A DNA stretch of 25,710 bases from Acidobacteriota bacterium (GTDB lineage Bacteria > Acidobacteriota > Terriglobia > Terriglobales > Acidobacteriaceae). The DNA is taken from the NCBI GenBank assembly GCA_021780095.1, contig JAJXZK010000308.1:1-25710 (forward strand). Reading direction: 5' to 3'. Position numbers and translations under genes: made by a program. The notes under the pieces are model-generated. The model made no database searches. It worked only from the letters and a program-made list of their open reading frames with translations, and was not told the DNA's origin. Positions 7,249 through 16,574 of this stretch are shown in pieces (position 1 is the first letter of the stretch; each line of letters opens with the position of its first letter).

Positions 7249-10221
7249 TTATGGAGCCGGTGTCACGGTGACAGTAACCGTTGGCGAACTACCCGGCCGG
7301 CCGCCCCTCGTTGGGGTAAAGACAGCATAGCCGGTATAAACGCCCGGAGGCCCCGCCGTAACTGTGCCGGAAATACCGGAGGTTCCGTTTCCGTTATCGA
7401 CGACGGGAACCGGTCCCGCCACCAGGACTGCCGTGCCGCCCGAAGGAATCTCGTAGACGCTAACGGTTCCAACAGGGGCCCGGGTCGAGCCAACGGTTCC
7501 GACCGTTATGGTGTAGGGCTCAGGACCGCCCGTCACCACTGTGCTCGGTGTGGTGAGTACGACCGGCGTGCCCGAAACCCGCACTACGAAGCCCAGGTTG
7601 GTGTTTGTGTTTGGCCGATAAAGAACATCGCCGGAATAAAGGACGGTGATCTGATCGCGGCCGCTGGCGAGGTTGGGTACGGTGAGAGAAGCTGTGCCCC
7701 CGCTCAATGGCGCCGAGCCCAGCATTGTGCCATCCGAGTCTTCGAAGGTGACAGTTCCGGTTGGCGTGGTGCTTCCAATGGTAGGTGAAACGGTTGCGGT
7801 GAAAGTGACCGGCGTTCCGGGCGCGACGGTTCCGTTAGGAGAATGCGTCATCCTGATGGTGGACCCGGAAGCATTCAGCAGCACGTTGATGCTGGGGCCG
7901 CCGAGTGCGGTTGGCGGAAACTGGTTCATGTACCGTGTCTGGTACGCCGGAATCGTCAGGTTGACGGGATGGACCGTGTTCGCGGTGACGATGTCGAGTT
8001 TGCCATCCAGGTTGAAGTCTGCAAGGGCGACGGCCCAAGGCTGCTGACCGGCGGCAAACTCTACCCGTTGCCCGAAGGTGCCATCGCCTTTCCCGAGGAG
8101 GATAGCGACCTGGTTGAAGTTGGCAGCCACCGTGACCAGGTCGAGAATCCCATCCCCGTTCACATCGCCAGCGGCGATGGAATCCGGGAAGTTGAGCGCG
8201 AAGCTGTTGACGGCAGTATTGAAACCTCCGTTGCCGTTGCCGGCAAAGAAGGAGACGTCGTTGGCGATGGAATTTCCGGTAACAATGTCGAGCTTGCCAT
8301 CGCGGTTGAAGTCGCCCATCACCAGGGATGTCGGATACGAGTCGGTGGTATAGATTGCCGGCGACTGGAAGCTGGCCTGCGCTGGCGGAGCCTGGTACGG
8401 CATCATGCTGTTGTTGAGGAAGACTTCCATCTGGCCTGTGTGGAAGCAGGTCACGGCGATATCATTCTGGCCGGTGTTGCGCGTATCGCCAATGGCGACA
8501 CCATAGGGATTGGTGCAGGTTGCCAGGGTTTGACTTCCGGTGAACCCGCCGCCGCTTTGACCATAGAGAATCGAGACGGTGTTATCTCCATAGTTGGTGA
8601 CTGCGAGGTCGGGGATTCCATCGCCATTCAAATCGCCGATGGCGACCTGGTACGGCAGCCATCCTACAGAATAGGTCTGCGCGGAAGCGAAGGTACCGCT
8701 GCCGCCACCGTTGTTCATCAGGACGCTGATCGTTCCTGGCTTTGAGTTTAAGGAGGTGTTGACGGCGACCAGATCGGCATAGCCGTCATTGTTCAAGTCA
8801 CCGGCCGCGACGGAGTAGGGTTGCATGCCGACTGGATATTCCATAGCGGCGCCAAACTGGCCGCCGCCCTTGCCGGCCAGTACGCGGATCGCGTTGTCCT
8901 CCAGATACGCGACGGCAATGTCTGGAAAGCCGTCGTGGTTGAAGTCGGCAACGGCAACGCTATCCGCCATATTGCCGTGACCATTGGTAAGGGTTTGCGG
9001 GACCGCGTAATTGAGGCTTCCATGTACAGGAGTGGGCAGAGTGTTGTTGATGAGCACCGAGACGGTGCCACTTGTCGATTGCGTGACGGCCAGGTCCGGC
9101 TTGCCATCGCGGTTGAAATCGATTGGGGCAACGTAGGCCGGACCGCTGGGAACCATATAGTCCTGCACGGCCTGGAAATTGCCGTTGGGACGGCCCAGGA
9201 GAAGTGCGACGGTATTCTGCATGGTGTTTCCAGCGACCAGATCCAAATTGCCGTCGGAGTTCACGTCCATTGCAAGCAGGTAGCTCCCGCCTGTTCCGGT
9301 GGCTGGCCCGATAGAGGCGGTCTGGCTGGTTGTAAAGGAGGCGTTGCCATTGCCGGTCAGGATGCTGACCGTGCCCGACCCGGCATTCAAAACAGCCAGA
9401 TCGATTTTCCCGTCCTTATTGAAATCGCCGACAACCAGGCCGGTAGGATCGGTGCCCACGGTGGGGCTGGAGCTAAGGCTAAAGTTGCCTTTCCCGTCTC
9501 CCGTTAAAACGTGAACTGCTGCGGCGGAGCCGTCGGTGACGGCAAGATCGACGTTGCCGGAATTCGAGAACTGTCCAGCGACGATTCCGTTGGGCATACC
9601 GAAGCCGGATAGCGTCCTGACCGTGTAATAGGTGAAATTGTTCGCCGGATTGCTGAGGAACAGGGTGATGGTTCCGTCAAGGCTATCGGCCACAGCCAGG
9701 TCTGGGTGGCTGTCATTGTTGAAATCGCCTGAAGTGATTGCGACCGGGCCTTTGCCGGTTCCAAGCACGATATTTGTCGTCCCATTTCCCATCGCCGGAT
9801 CGAATGTCCCATTGCCGAGATTCAGGAACACCTGGATCACGTTCGACGTTGGGGTGTTGCAGGTAACAACGATATCCGGCAGACCGGTCAGATCCAAGTC
9901 CCCTGCCAGCGCGGCGGTGGGTCCACCGCAGGTGGGATACGTGGCGGGAGCCTGGAAGCCGCCGGCGCCAGTGGACAAATACACACTGATCGTGTTCGCG
10001 GATTTATTGGCGACCACCATATCCTGATAGCCGTCATGGTTAAAGTCAGCCACAGCCACACCCATGGGCATCGCGCCTGCGGTGAATGTCTGGCTTTGGG
10101 AGCCGGAGCCACCCAGCGGCTGAAACAAGGCCTGCGCGTGAGCGCCGACAGTGAAGAGAAGGACTGCAGCGATGCTGACGAAGACGAAAAGACGAGACAT
10201 GCGAACACTACCAAGATTCAT
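7249..10221 (-). CDS. Secreted FG-GAP/VCBS repeat protein with Ig-like C-terminal domains (shorter paralogue)
   Basis: A 990-aa exported protein, probably surface-bound or extracellular, acting in adhesion or ligand binding; the ligand is unknown. MSRLFVFVSIAAVLLFTVGAHA is a clear signal peptide. I count 14 FG-GAP units with Ca-binding cores such as DFNHDGYQD and DLNGDGIPD, which would suit two seven-bladed propellers. Units 2, 4 and 11 are degenerate (for example DTRNTGQND). Two Ig-like domains follow: one around VTFTATVSP and TGTVTFEDSDG, and a second ending in TVTVTPAP. GAGGTC lies 8 nt before the ATG at 10221, which favours this start over the internal ATG at 10200. It is transcribed as its own unit: a 456-bp leader lies upstream and a strong terminator downstream. 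Its neighbour at 10678-14058 is a clear paralogue. Confidence 0.9.
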   Translation of the reverse strand: MNLGSVRMSRLFVFVSIAAVLLFTVGAHAQALFQPLGGSGSQSQTFTAGAMPMGVAVADFNHDGYQDMVVANKSANTISVYLSTGAGGFQAPATYPTCGGPTAALAGDLDLTGLPDIVVTCNTPTSNVIQVFLNLGNGTFDPAMGNGTTNIVLGTGKGPVAITSGDFNNDSHPDLAVADSLDGTITLFLSNPANNFTYYTVRTLSGFGMPNGIVAGQFSNSGNVDLAVTDGSAAAVHVLTGDGKGNFSLSSSPTVGTDPTGLVVGDFNKDGKIDLAVLNAGSGTVSILTGNGNASFTTSQTASIGPATGTGGSYLLAMDVNSDGNLDLVAGNTMQNTVALLLGRPNGNFQAVQDYMVPSGPAYVAPIDFNRDGKPDLAVTQSTSGTVSVLINNTLPTPVHGSLNYAVPQTLTNGHGNMADSVAVADFNHDGFPDIAVAYLEDNAIRVLAGKGGGQFGAAMEYPVGMQPYSVAAGDLNNDGYADLVAVNTSLNSKPGTISVLMNNGGGSGTFASAQTYSVGWLPYQVAIGDLNGDGIPDLAVTNYGDNTVSILYGQSGGGFTGSQTLATCTNPYGVAIGDTRNTGQNDIAVTCFHTGQMEVFLNNSMMPYQAPPAQASFQSPAIYTTDSYPTSLVMGDFNRDGKLDIVTGNSIANDVSFFAGNGNGGFNTAVNSFALNFPDSIAAGDVNGDGILDLVTVAANFNQVAILLGKGDGTFGQRVEFAAGQQPWAVALADFNLDGKLDIVTANTVHPVNLTIPAYQTRYMNQFPPTALGGPSINVLLNASGSTIRMTHSPNGTVAPGTPVTFTATVSPTIGSTTPTGTVTFEDSDGTMLGSAPLSGGTASLTVPNLASGRDQITVLYSGDVLYRPNTNTNLGFVVRVSGTPVVLTTPSTVVTGGPEPYTITVGTVGSTRAPVGTVSVYEIPSGGTAVLVAGPVPVVDNGNGTSGISGTVTAGPPGVYTGYAVFTPTRGGRPGSSPTVTVTVTPAP

Positions 10222-10677
10222 GGCCAGGACCTCGACTGAAATTCAGCGATTACAACTTCAATTGGCGGAGTGACTCAAGGGATTCGGATTCGCCCGCGTT
10301 GCGACTCAGTCCCCGGGGTTGCCGCACCAGAAGTGCGGTCGTGCTGAAGAAGGCAAAAGTGAAGAGAGCAATGCTTTCAGCGGGGGAGGGCTGAAATGAT
10401 TCTTTGTGTGTCTCGTTTTTGATCGAGGTTGCAAAAGTGTTACAAGCTCTAGCATCCGCAAAAAAAGAGCGGAGAAAATTCGGCACTAGGTTGGATGCCG
10501 GAAAATCCTGCGAGGGAAGAAAAAATCTTAGGGGGTTCAGAATTGCGAGGGTTCCAGTCTAGAGGGGGACAGGTCGGCGAGGAGGGTTACGGAGAAGAAA
10601 AGGCGATGCGCGGACAAGAAAAAAAGGGCTGCCGCTTGGAAGCGGCAGCCCGGGGGGAGGAGGTGCTGGGTGAAGGC
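10222..10677. other. Intergenic region between the two FG-GAP genes
   Basis: It holds the terminator of the upstream paralogue (10616-10651) and the leader of the 990-aa gene. A minus-strand frame at 10250-10486 (GTG start) contains a short hydrophobic stretch but lacks a ribosome-binding site and is not called. I recognise no riboswitch or small RNA here. Confidence 0.5.
10616..10651 (-). terminator. Intrinsic terminator of the 1126-aa FG-GAP gene
   Basis: On the minus strand GGGCTGCCGCT, loop TCCA, AGCGGCAGCCC give a perfect 11-bp GC-rich stem, and a run of seven T follows (10625-10619). It lies 27 nt beyond the stop codon at 10678. Confidence 0.93.
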
Positions 10678-13600
10678 TTAGAAAAGAGTAAAGGGCATGG
10701 GTTCGTTTTGGGCACCTCGGTTTCGGTTGGCCGCTGGCAAGTTGATACTGCCTTCAGCTGGCGTACCCGTAAAGGAGTTGAAGGTGACGGGTGGCCCACG
10801 CCGGTCGGTGCAGAAGAAGACGAGGCAGAAGCCGCTCACCGAGCCTGTGGAAGCTCCATAATTGCCTTGGGCTGGAAAGGTTGCCGTGACGGTGAAGCCT
10901 CCAGCAATCGTGTAGTAGTTGTAAGTCGACGTGTTGCCATTCCCAACAATCGGCAGGACCTGCGGGGCTTGTCCACTTCCGGTGAAATCCACCAGATCGC
11001 CGTTAGGAGCGTAACCGCCCGGAATTGTGACAGTTGCAATGCATGGCGATGCGCCGAAGTTAAACGAGCAATTCACAGTGGTGGAGGTCGGTGCCGGCGT
11101 CACAGTGAGAAGTTGGTACGAGGAACTGCCTTGGTTGGTGTTGTAGAGACCTTCGACCGCGTAGGTGCCGACATTCAAGTTTGGCGACAAAGCCGTGATC
11201 GTGATATTTCCATTGCCGGTTCCGTTCAGGTTGATGGTACCAATGGTTGCAAACGCTCCGGTGGGAGAAAGGACGCCTGTACCCGCGTTGTAGGTCGCGG
11301 GTGCGGCCTCCACCGTAACTGTACCGCCGGAAACGCCGTTGACGACCGCGCTGGCAGTGAAAGTATTGGAGTAGACCACGGAAGCCGGACTTATCGTCAG
11401 CGAGACGGGAGTTCCAGATACCGTGATTGCCGATCCGGCTCCAGAAATGGTCGTCGGCTGGAAGTTGGCATCGCCAGAGTAGAGCGTGGTGAACAGGTAC
11501 GATCCGCTCCCGAGATGGCCGACCGGATAGGTAGCGGTTCCGCTTGCGTCCAAAGTATAGGGGCCGGTACCGAGAGCACCACCTGAAGAGTTCTCAAAGA
11601 TCACCGAGCCGGTTGGCGTTCCGCCGCTATACGCGGGCTGAACATTCGCCTGAATCGTCAGGCCCGTGTTGTCCGCGGGAACCGGCGAAGCGGGCGAGCT
11701 GCTCAGAGCGATCTGCGCCGCGGATGCATTGGTCAAGACGTCAATGCTGGGGTTGCCTCCGGGGTTGGCAGGGTACTGTGCCAGATAGCGCGCTTGGTAG
11801 GCTGGGCTGGCGATGTTGACCTGGTGGAAGGTGTTGGCTGTGACGATATCCAACTGACCATCATTGTTGAAGTCACCCACGGCCAAAGCCCACGGCTGAG
11901 TTTTCGCGGTGAATTGTCCGGCGGCGCGCTGTTGGAAGGTGCCAAAGGTGCCGTCGCCGACGCCGAGGGTTAGCTCGACCGAATTGAAGTTTGCAGCCAC
12001 TCCGACGATGTCGAGAATGCCGTCGCCATTGAAGTCGCCTGCAGCGATGGAGTCAGGGAAGTTGAGGGACGGGCTGGTCACGCCTGCGGCAAAAGTGTTG
12101 TTGCCGACGCCGGCGAAGAAGGAGATGTTGTTGGCGATGGTGTTTCCGACCACGATATCCAGCTTGCCGTCGCGATTGAAATCACCGACAACCAGGGAAG
12201 CGGGATTCTTGTTTGTAGCGGTGATGAACGGCGTGCCGAAGGTGCCATTGCCGTTGTTGGGAAAGACTTCCAGTTCGGCGGCGCTGTTGCAGGTGACGGC
12301 TACGGACGGAAAACCATTGTGTTCAAAGTCGCCGATGGCCACGCCGTATGGATTGGAGCAGGTGGCAAGGGTCGCGGGCTGTACGGTGAAGGCACCGGAT
12401 TTCGAGCCAAAGAGGATGGAAACGGTGTTATCGCCATTGTTGGTGACGGCAAGGTCGGGATAGCCGTCGCCGTTCAAATCGCCGATGGCCACTTGATACG
12501 GCTGCCATCCTACGGTGTACGTGACGGCAGAGGCAAAGGTGCCGTTCTTGTTATTTAGAAGGACGCTAACGGTTCCGGTCTTTGAGTTGAGGGTAGTATT
12601 TGCAGTCACCAGATCCGGATAACCGTCGCCGTTCAGATCGCCGGAAGCGATCCAGTATGGCTGGTTGCCGACCGGATAGACGGTGGCGGCGTTGAAGTTG
12701 CTTGCGCCGGTGCCATTGTTGAGCAACACGCGGACAGAATTATCTTGCAGGTAGCTGACGGCTATATCGAGCAGGCCGTCCTTATTGAAGTCGCCCACCG
12801 CGACGCTGTCGGCGAAGTTGCCGTAGCCGTTGATGAGAGCGTGCGCCGCGGCGGAACTGCGGCCGTCGGGATACTGCGTGGGCAGGGTGTTGTTGAGCAG
12901 AACTGAGGCCCGGTTTGTGCTCTCCTGAGTCAAGGCAATGTCGGGCTTGCCGTCACGATTGAAGTCCGCAACCGCGGCCAGAGTACCGGGCCTGAAAGCC
13001 TGGCTGCTTATCTGCCCCACCTGGAGGGAGCCATCTCCATTGCCGAGGAGTACGTCGACTTCTCCTGTATTCGCCGTCGGAGAATCGAACGCAACCACGT
13101 CCGGGTATCCATCGCTGTTGACATCGGTGGTGACAATCGCGATGGGACTGGTCCCGGTCGCCTGGGCCGCTTGCAGGGTGAGGGCGCCGGTGGGGCTTCC
13201 TAATAGGACCGTGGCTGTGTTGGTGCCCGCATTGCTGGTGGCAACGTCAAGGTTGCCGTCATTATTAAAATCCGCAGCCACGATGCCGCTGGGTTTGGTT
13301 CCGGCTCCAGTTGAATAGCTGCCGATGGCGGTGAATGTACCGTCGCCGTTGCCGGCAAGGACGTGGACATTATTATTAGTGCTGTCGGAAACCGCGAGGT
13401 CCAATTTTCCGTCGCGGTTAAAGTCGCCGCTTACAGCGCCAGTCAAGCCGCCTGACAGGCCGGTTGTCTTGATTGTTCCGGTGCCGCCGCCGAGGTTGAT
13501 GAAAGCAGTGATGCCGCCGGTACCGCTGATCACTGCGACATCGACAAGGTCTTCGTTGCCGGTAAAATTGCCAGCCACCAGAGCGACTGGATCGGTGACA

Positions 13601-14058
13601 GACGCCACCTCCAAAGGCGAGGTGGGAAAGGTGCCGGGGGCACTGGCGCCATTATTCAGGAATGCCTCAACAACGTTGTTGCCAGGGCAAGCGACGGCGA
13701 TATCTGGGTACCCGTCACCGTTAAGATCTCGTGCCAGCACTGCGGTTGGGCCAATGCAGGTCGGAATCGTGGCAGCCGCTCCAAATGTATTGGGACCCTT
13801 GCCGAGATAGACCTTGATGTTTTTGTTTGTGCTGTCGGTTACGACCAAACCGGTCCAGCCAGAGCGGTCGAAATCGGCGGCGGCCACGCCCTGGGGTGCG
13901 ACGCCCGTGGTCAAGTTGGGCGATGGGGATTGAAACAGTCCTTGCGCGCCGGCGGAGTTGGGACGCATCAGCAGACCGGCGAACATGGCCGCAGCGACGG
14001 TGATAGAGGCGAACCGGAGAGAGAAACCGCTGGCGATTACGGGGGAAAATCGGGACAT
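10678..14058 (-). CDS. Secreted FG-GAP/VCBS repeat protein with Ig-like domains and extra C-terminal domain (longer paralogue)
   Basis: A 1126-aa exported protein. Residues about 1-39 are a signal peptide (FASITVAAAMFAGLLM, then SAGAQG). As in its neighbour, I count 14 FG-GAP units, such as DLNGDGYPD and DFNRDGKLD. The eleventh is degenerate in both (here DFEHNGFPS), and both proteins share phrases such as YTVGWQPYQVAIGDLNGDG. Two Ig-like domains follow. Where the shorter paralogue stops at TPAP, this one continues for about 110 residues. This tail has cysteines (VNCSFNFGASPCIATV and FCLVFFCTDRRG), which may form disulfides. GAGGTC precedes the ATG, matching the paralogue's start context. Role inferred: cell-surface binding or matrix protein; the ligand is unknown. 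Confidence 0.9.
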   Translation of the reverse strand: MSRFSPVIASGFSLRFASITVAAAMFAGLLMRPNSAGAQGLFQSPSPNLTTGVAPQGVAAADFDRSGWTGLVVTDSTNKNIKVYLGKGPNTFGAAATIPTCIGPTAVLARDLNGDGYPDIAVACPGNNVVEAFLNNGASAPGTFPTSPLEVASVTDPVALVAGNFTGNEDLVDVAVISGTGGITAFINLGGGTGTIKTTGLSGGLTGAVSGDFNRDGKLDLAVSDSTNNNVHVLAGNGDGTFTAIGSYSTGAGTKPSGIVAADFNNDGNLDVATSNAGTNTATVLLGSPTGALTLQAAQATGTSPIAIVTTDVNSDGYPDVVAFDSPTANTGEVDVLLGNGDGSLQVGQISSQAFRPGTLAAVADFNRDGKPDIALTQESTNRASVLLNNTLPTQYPDGRSSAAAHALINGYGNFADSVAVGDFNKDGLLDIAVSYLQDNSVRVLLNNGTGASNFNAATVYPVGNQPYWIASGDLNGDGYPDLVTANTTLNSKTGTVSVLLNNKNGTFASAVTYTVGWQPYQVAIGDLNGDGYPDLAVTNNGDNTVSILFGSKSGAFTVQPATLATCSNPYGVAIGDFEHNGFPSVAVTCNSAAELEVFPNNGNGTFGTPFITATNKNPASLVVGDFNRDGKLDIVVGNTIANNISFFAGVGNNTFAAGVTSPSLNFPDSIAAGDFNGDGILDIVGVAANFNSVELTLGVGDGTFGTFQQRAAGQFTAKTQPWALAVGDFNNDGQLDIVTANTFHQVNIASPAYQARYLAQYPANPGGNPSIDVLTNASAAQIALSSSPASPVPADNTGLTIQANVQPAYSGGTPTGSVIFENSSGGALGTGPYTLDASGTATYPVGHLGSGSYLFTTLYSGDANFQPTTISGAGSAITVSGTPVSLTISPASVVYSNTFTASAVVNGVSGGTVTVEAAPATYNAGTGVLSPTGAFATIGTINLNGTGNGNITITALSPNLNVGTYAVEGLYNTNQGSSSYQLLTVTPAPTSTTVNCSFNFGASPCIATVTIPGGYAPNGDLVDFTGSGQAPQVLPIVGNGNTSTYNYYTIAGGFTVTATFPAQGNYGASTGSVSGFCLVFFCTDRRGPPVTFNSFTGTPAEGSINLPAANRNRGAQNEPMPFTLF

Positions 14059-14733
14059 GATGTTGACCTCGAAAAGAAAAACGGTGAAACTGCGTCACTA
14101 ACTTGAGTGGAAGAAGGGTCGGCTTTACGTCAACGTCGACCGGATTGAACCACCCAAAATCATTTCGAAACATTGGGCCGCGCAGGCCGCGGGTTTCGGG
14201 TTCCGTTGGGCGGCTGAATTGCATCAGGTGAGAGATTGCTGCGCTTTCCCAACCTGTGCCGCGCGAATGCCGATCCTATGGGTTCTTCCTGCCCGTACGG
14301 TGACCAAACACCCGGCCGATTCTATAGCCGCAGGCAGAAGAGCCAAAACAGTGAGCAACTTCTTGCTTATTTCTTTGCCCTATTTCCGCAGACGAATCGA
14401 ACATATCCTATGGGAATCCGGGCACTTTAGTTTCTTGCGCCTGGCCCAATAAACAGCTGTAAGTGGTGGAATTATCTGACTGAGTCTATCCCATTTCGGG
14501 TAATAAGACGATAAAAAAACTTCCGTCATCTGTACAAAACAGGAGGAATCAGATAGATCACTTATCGCATTCAAAACCTGGGCGGAGGCTGGGGAAGGTC
14601 GGAGCGATTTGCCCGAGGAACTACTGCAGGCAGAAGCACACTCCTGCGCGGCCCCAATAGGAAGGGGTGGTCGATTTTTAGAGCGGCCAGCAGCCAGCGG
14701 CTGCGGAAGCCGAAGTTTTGCGCCAGGTGTTGG
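14059..14733. other. 675-bp intergenic region with no recognised gene
   Basis: It must hold the promoter of the 1126-aa FG-GAP gene (minus, right of 14058) and the 3' end of the rfbC transcript. The frames present (14219-14452 plus, 14380-14574 minus) show no family resemblance, signal peptide or ribosome-binding site. The 14400-14580 part is AT-richer than its flanks. An AGGAGG at about 14541-14546 has no start codon after it. No terminator for rfbC is convincing. Confidence 0.5.
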
Positions 14734-15276
14734 CTAGTCGGGCACGTCCGTACGATGAAGGAGCGTTCCTGCGGCGTCCTTGGCGGCGATGATGGGTTGG
14801 GCCGTCAGAGGCCACTCGATCCCGATGGCGGGATCATCCCAGCGGACAGTCCGTTCCGAGGCCGGCGAGTAGTAGTCGGTGGTTTTGTAGAGCACGTCGG
14901 CGGCCTCGGAAAGAACCAGGAATCCGTGGGCGAAACCGGGAGGTATCCAAAGCATTTCCGGCGTTTCCGCACTCAATTCTACGCCGACCCAATTGCTAAA
15001 ATGCGCGGAAGAACGGCGAACATCTACGGCAACGTCAAAAATTCGGCCGGCAACGGCCCGGACTAGTTTGCCCTGGGCGTACTGCAGCTGAAAATGCAGC
15101 CCTCGCAAGACGTGCTGGCGGGAGCGAGATTGATTGTCCTGAACGAAGTGGGAGGGCAGGCCGGCTTTTTGGAAGGTGGCCTCATTCCAGGTTTCGGCAA
15201 ACCAGCCGCGGTCATCGGTAAAGATTCGAGGGCGCAACCGGAGCACACCGGGCAGGCGGGTGGAAAGAACTTCCAT
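14734..15276 (-). CDS. rfbC: dTDP-4-dehydrorhamnose 3,5-epimerase
   Basis: Third step of dTDP-L-rhamnose synthesis: epimerises dTDP-4-keto-6-deoxy-D-glucose at C3 and C5 in the cytoplasm. The sequence is a typical RmlC cupin: FTDDRGWFAETW, FVQDNQSRS, RGLHFQ with the catalytic base H61, IPPGFAHGFLVLSE, and LYKTTDYYSP with Y130 as probable acid. The start at 15276 (MEVLSTRLPGVL) gives 180 aa, the normal size. The frame stays open to 15384, but those 36 residues have no counterpart in the family and run into the divergent promoter region. No strong ribosome-binding site is visible. It diverges from rfbBAD across about 150 bp and so is probably controlled together with them. Confidence 0.95.
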   Translation of the reverse strand: MEVLSTRLPGVLRLRPRIFTDDRGWFAETWNEATFQKAGLPSHFVQDNQSRSRQHVLRGLHFQLQYAQGKLVRAVAGRIFDVAVDVRRSSAHFSNWVGVELSAETPEMLWIPPGFAHGFLVLSEAADVLYKTTDYYSPASERTVRWDDPAIGIEWPLTAQPIIAAKDAAGTLLHRTDVPD

Positions 15277-15427
15277 GAAGAAAAGTGTACCGTGGTTTCG
15301 GGACCGATCACCCTGCGTGTATCCGGTAGACTGAGTTCTCAGGATCTCGGACGCAGGACACGGGCCGCCTTGGTGGGGCAACACGATCCTGCGGCGTGCA
15401 ATTCAACCTTGGTAAGGATGAACGATA

Positions 15428-16564
15428 TTGACGGAATCTTCTTGGACGCAATCCCCGATTGTTGTGACCGGGGGAGCTGGATTTATCGGTTCGAATTTTG
15501 TGCTGGACTGGCTGGAAGATGCCGCGTCCGCCCCCCCTTTGGTGAACGTCGATTGCCTGACGTATGCGGGCAACCTGAAAAACCTGGAGCGCGTGTCGAC
15601 GCATCCTCAGTACAGATTTGTTCGGGCAGATATCTGCGATCAAAGCAGAATGAAGGCGTTGTTCGAAGAATATCGTCCACGCGCCATTATGCATTTTGCG
15701 GCGGAAAGCCATGTGGACCGCTCGATCCTGGGGCCGGCTGCGTTTGTGGAGACGAATGTTCGAGGAACATTTGTGTTGCTGGAGACGGCGCGGGCGTACT
15801 GGGGTCGACTGCCGGAGCCAGAGCGGGCGGGATTTCGATTTTTGCACGTTTCCACGGACGAGGTGTATGGCTCGCTGGGCGCCGACGATCCGGCGTTCTG
15901 CGAGGCCACGGCGTATTCGCCGAACAGTCCCTATTCCGCGACCAAGGCAGCTTCGGATCACCTGGTTCGGGCTTACTTCCACACCTACGGGCTGCCGACG
16001 ATGATTACGAATTGCTCGAATAATTATGGGCCGTATCATTTTCCCGAAAAACTGATTCCGCTGATGATTACGCATGCGCTGGAGGGCAAGCCTCTGCCGA
16101 TCTACGGCGACGGATTGAATGTGCGTGACTGGTTGTATGTGCGTGACCATTGCGCCGCCTTGCGACTGGTGCTGGACAAGGGACGACCGGGGGAAACCTA
16201 TAATGTTGGCGGCAGAAATGAGCGCAGCAATCGCGAAGTGGTGGAAGCGATCTGCGAAATTCTGGACGAGCTTCGGCCGCGGTCGCAGCATTGCCCGCAC
16301 AAACAACTGATTCGTTTTGTGAAGGACAGGCCGGGGCATGATCGGCGGTACGCAATCGACGCGACCAAGCTGGAGCAGGAGCTGGGGTGGAGAGCGCAAG
16401 AAACATTTGCGACGGGGCTGCGCAAGACGGTGGAGTGGTACCTGGAGCATCCAGAGTGGATTGCGGACGTGTTGAGCGGCGGTTATCGCGAGTGGATCGA
16501 ACAGAACTATGACGGTCGAGCGACTGAGCCGGTGCGAGCGGGACAGAGTAGAGTCGAGGAATAA
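15428..16564 (+). CDS. rfbB: dTDP-glucose 4,6-dehydratase
   Basis: Second step of the rhamnose pathway: NAD-dependent conversion of dTDP-glucose to dTDP-4-keto-6-deoxyglucose. It is an extended short-chain dehydrogenase of 378 aa. The Rossmann motif GGAGFIG lies at 15-21, the TDE catalytic triplet in VSTDEVYGS at 143-145, and the YxxxK pair at Y169/K173 in YSATKAASD. The start is TTG at 15428, with AAGGA nine bases upstream (15414-15418); no in-frame ATG lies before the Rossmann strand. It is the first gene of rfbBAD and ends 10 nt before rfbA. Confidence 0.96.
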   Translation: MTESSWTQSPIVVTGGAGFIGSNFVLDWLEDAASAPPLVNVDCLTYAGNLKNLERVSTHPQYRFVRADICDQSRMKALFEEYRPRAIMHFAAESHVDRSILGPAAFVETNVRGTFVLLETARAYWGRLPEPERAGFRFLHVSTDEVYGSLGADDPAFCEATAYSPNSPYSATKAASDHLVRAYFHTYGLPTMITNCSNNYGPYHFPEKLIPLMITHALEGKPLPIYGDGLNVRDWLYVRDHCAALRLVLDKGRPGETYNVGGRNERSNREVVEAICEILDELRPRSQHCPHKQLIRFVKDRPGHDRRYAIDATKLEQELGWRAQETFATGLRKTVEWYLEHPEWIADVLSGGYREWIEQNYDGRATEPVRAGQSRVEE

Positions 16565-16569
16565 AGGAG
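16563..16569 (+). promoter_or_regulatory. Ribosome-binding site that fixes the rfbA start
   Basis: AAAGGAG overlaps the rfbB stop codon and lies 5 nt before the GTG at 16575. It shows that rfbA begins there and not at the upstream in-frame ATG at 16509 inside rfbB. Confidence 0.85.
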
Positions 16570-16574
16570 CGAGT

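Noticed and set aside
7127..7330. 67-aa plus-strand ORF beside the tandem operators
   Set aside because: It runs through the minus-strand terminator and into the FG-GAP 3' end, with no ribosome-binding site or family resemblance.
7843..8745. 300-aa plus-strand ORF
   Set aside because: Shadow of the repeat-rich FG-GAP gene; its regularity only mirrors the repeats on the other strand.
10222..10400. Possible riboswitch in the FG-GAP leader
   Set aside because: I looked for cyclic-di-GMP-type and other common aptamer cores and found no match beyond short GC-rich stretches.
10250..10486. 78-aa minus-strand frame with a hydrophobic stretch, as a small membrane protein
   Set aside because: GTG start without a ribosome-binding site, and it lies in the FG-GAP leader.
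10495..11586. 363-aa plus-strand ORF
   Set aside because: It is antisense to the longer FG-GAP gene and its terminator; Arg/Gly-rich shadow frame with no domain.
14219..14574. Small frames on both strands in the 675-bp gap
   Set aside because: No ribosome-binding site, no recognisable sequence and no supporting codon usage.
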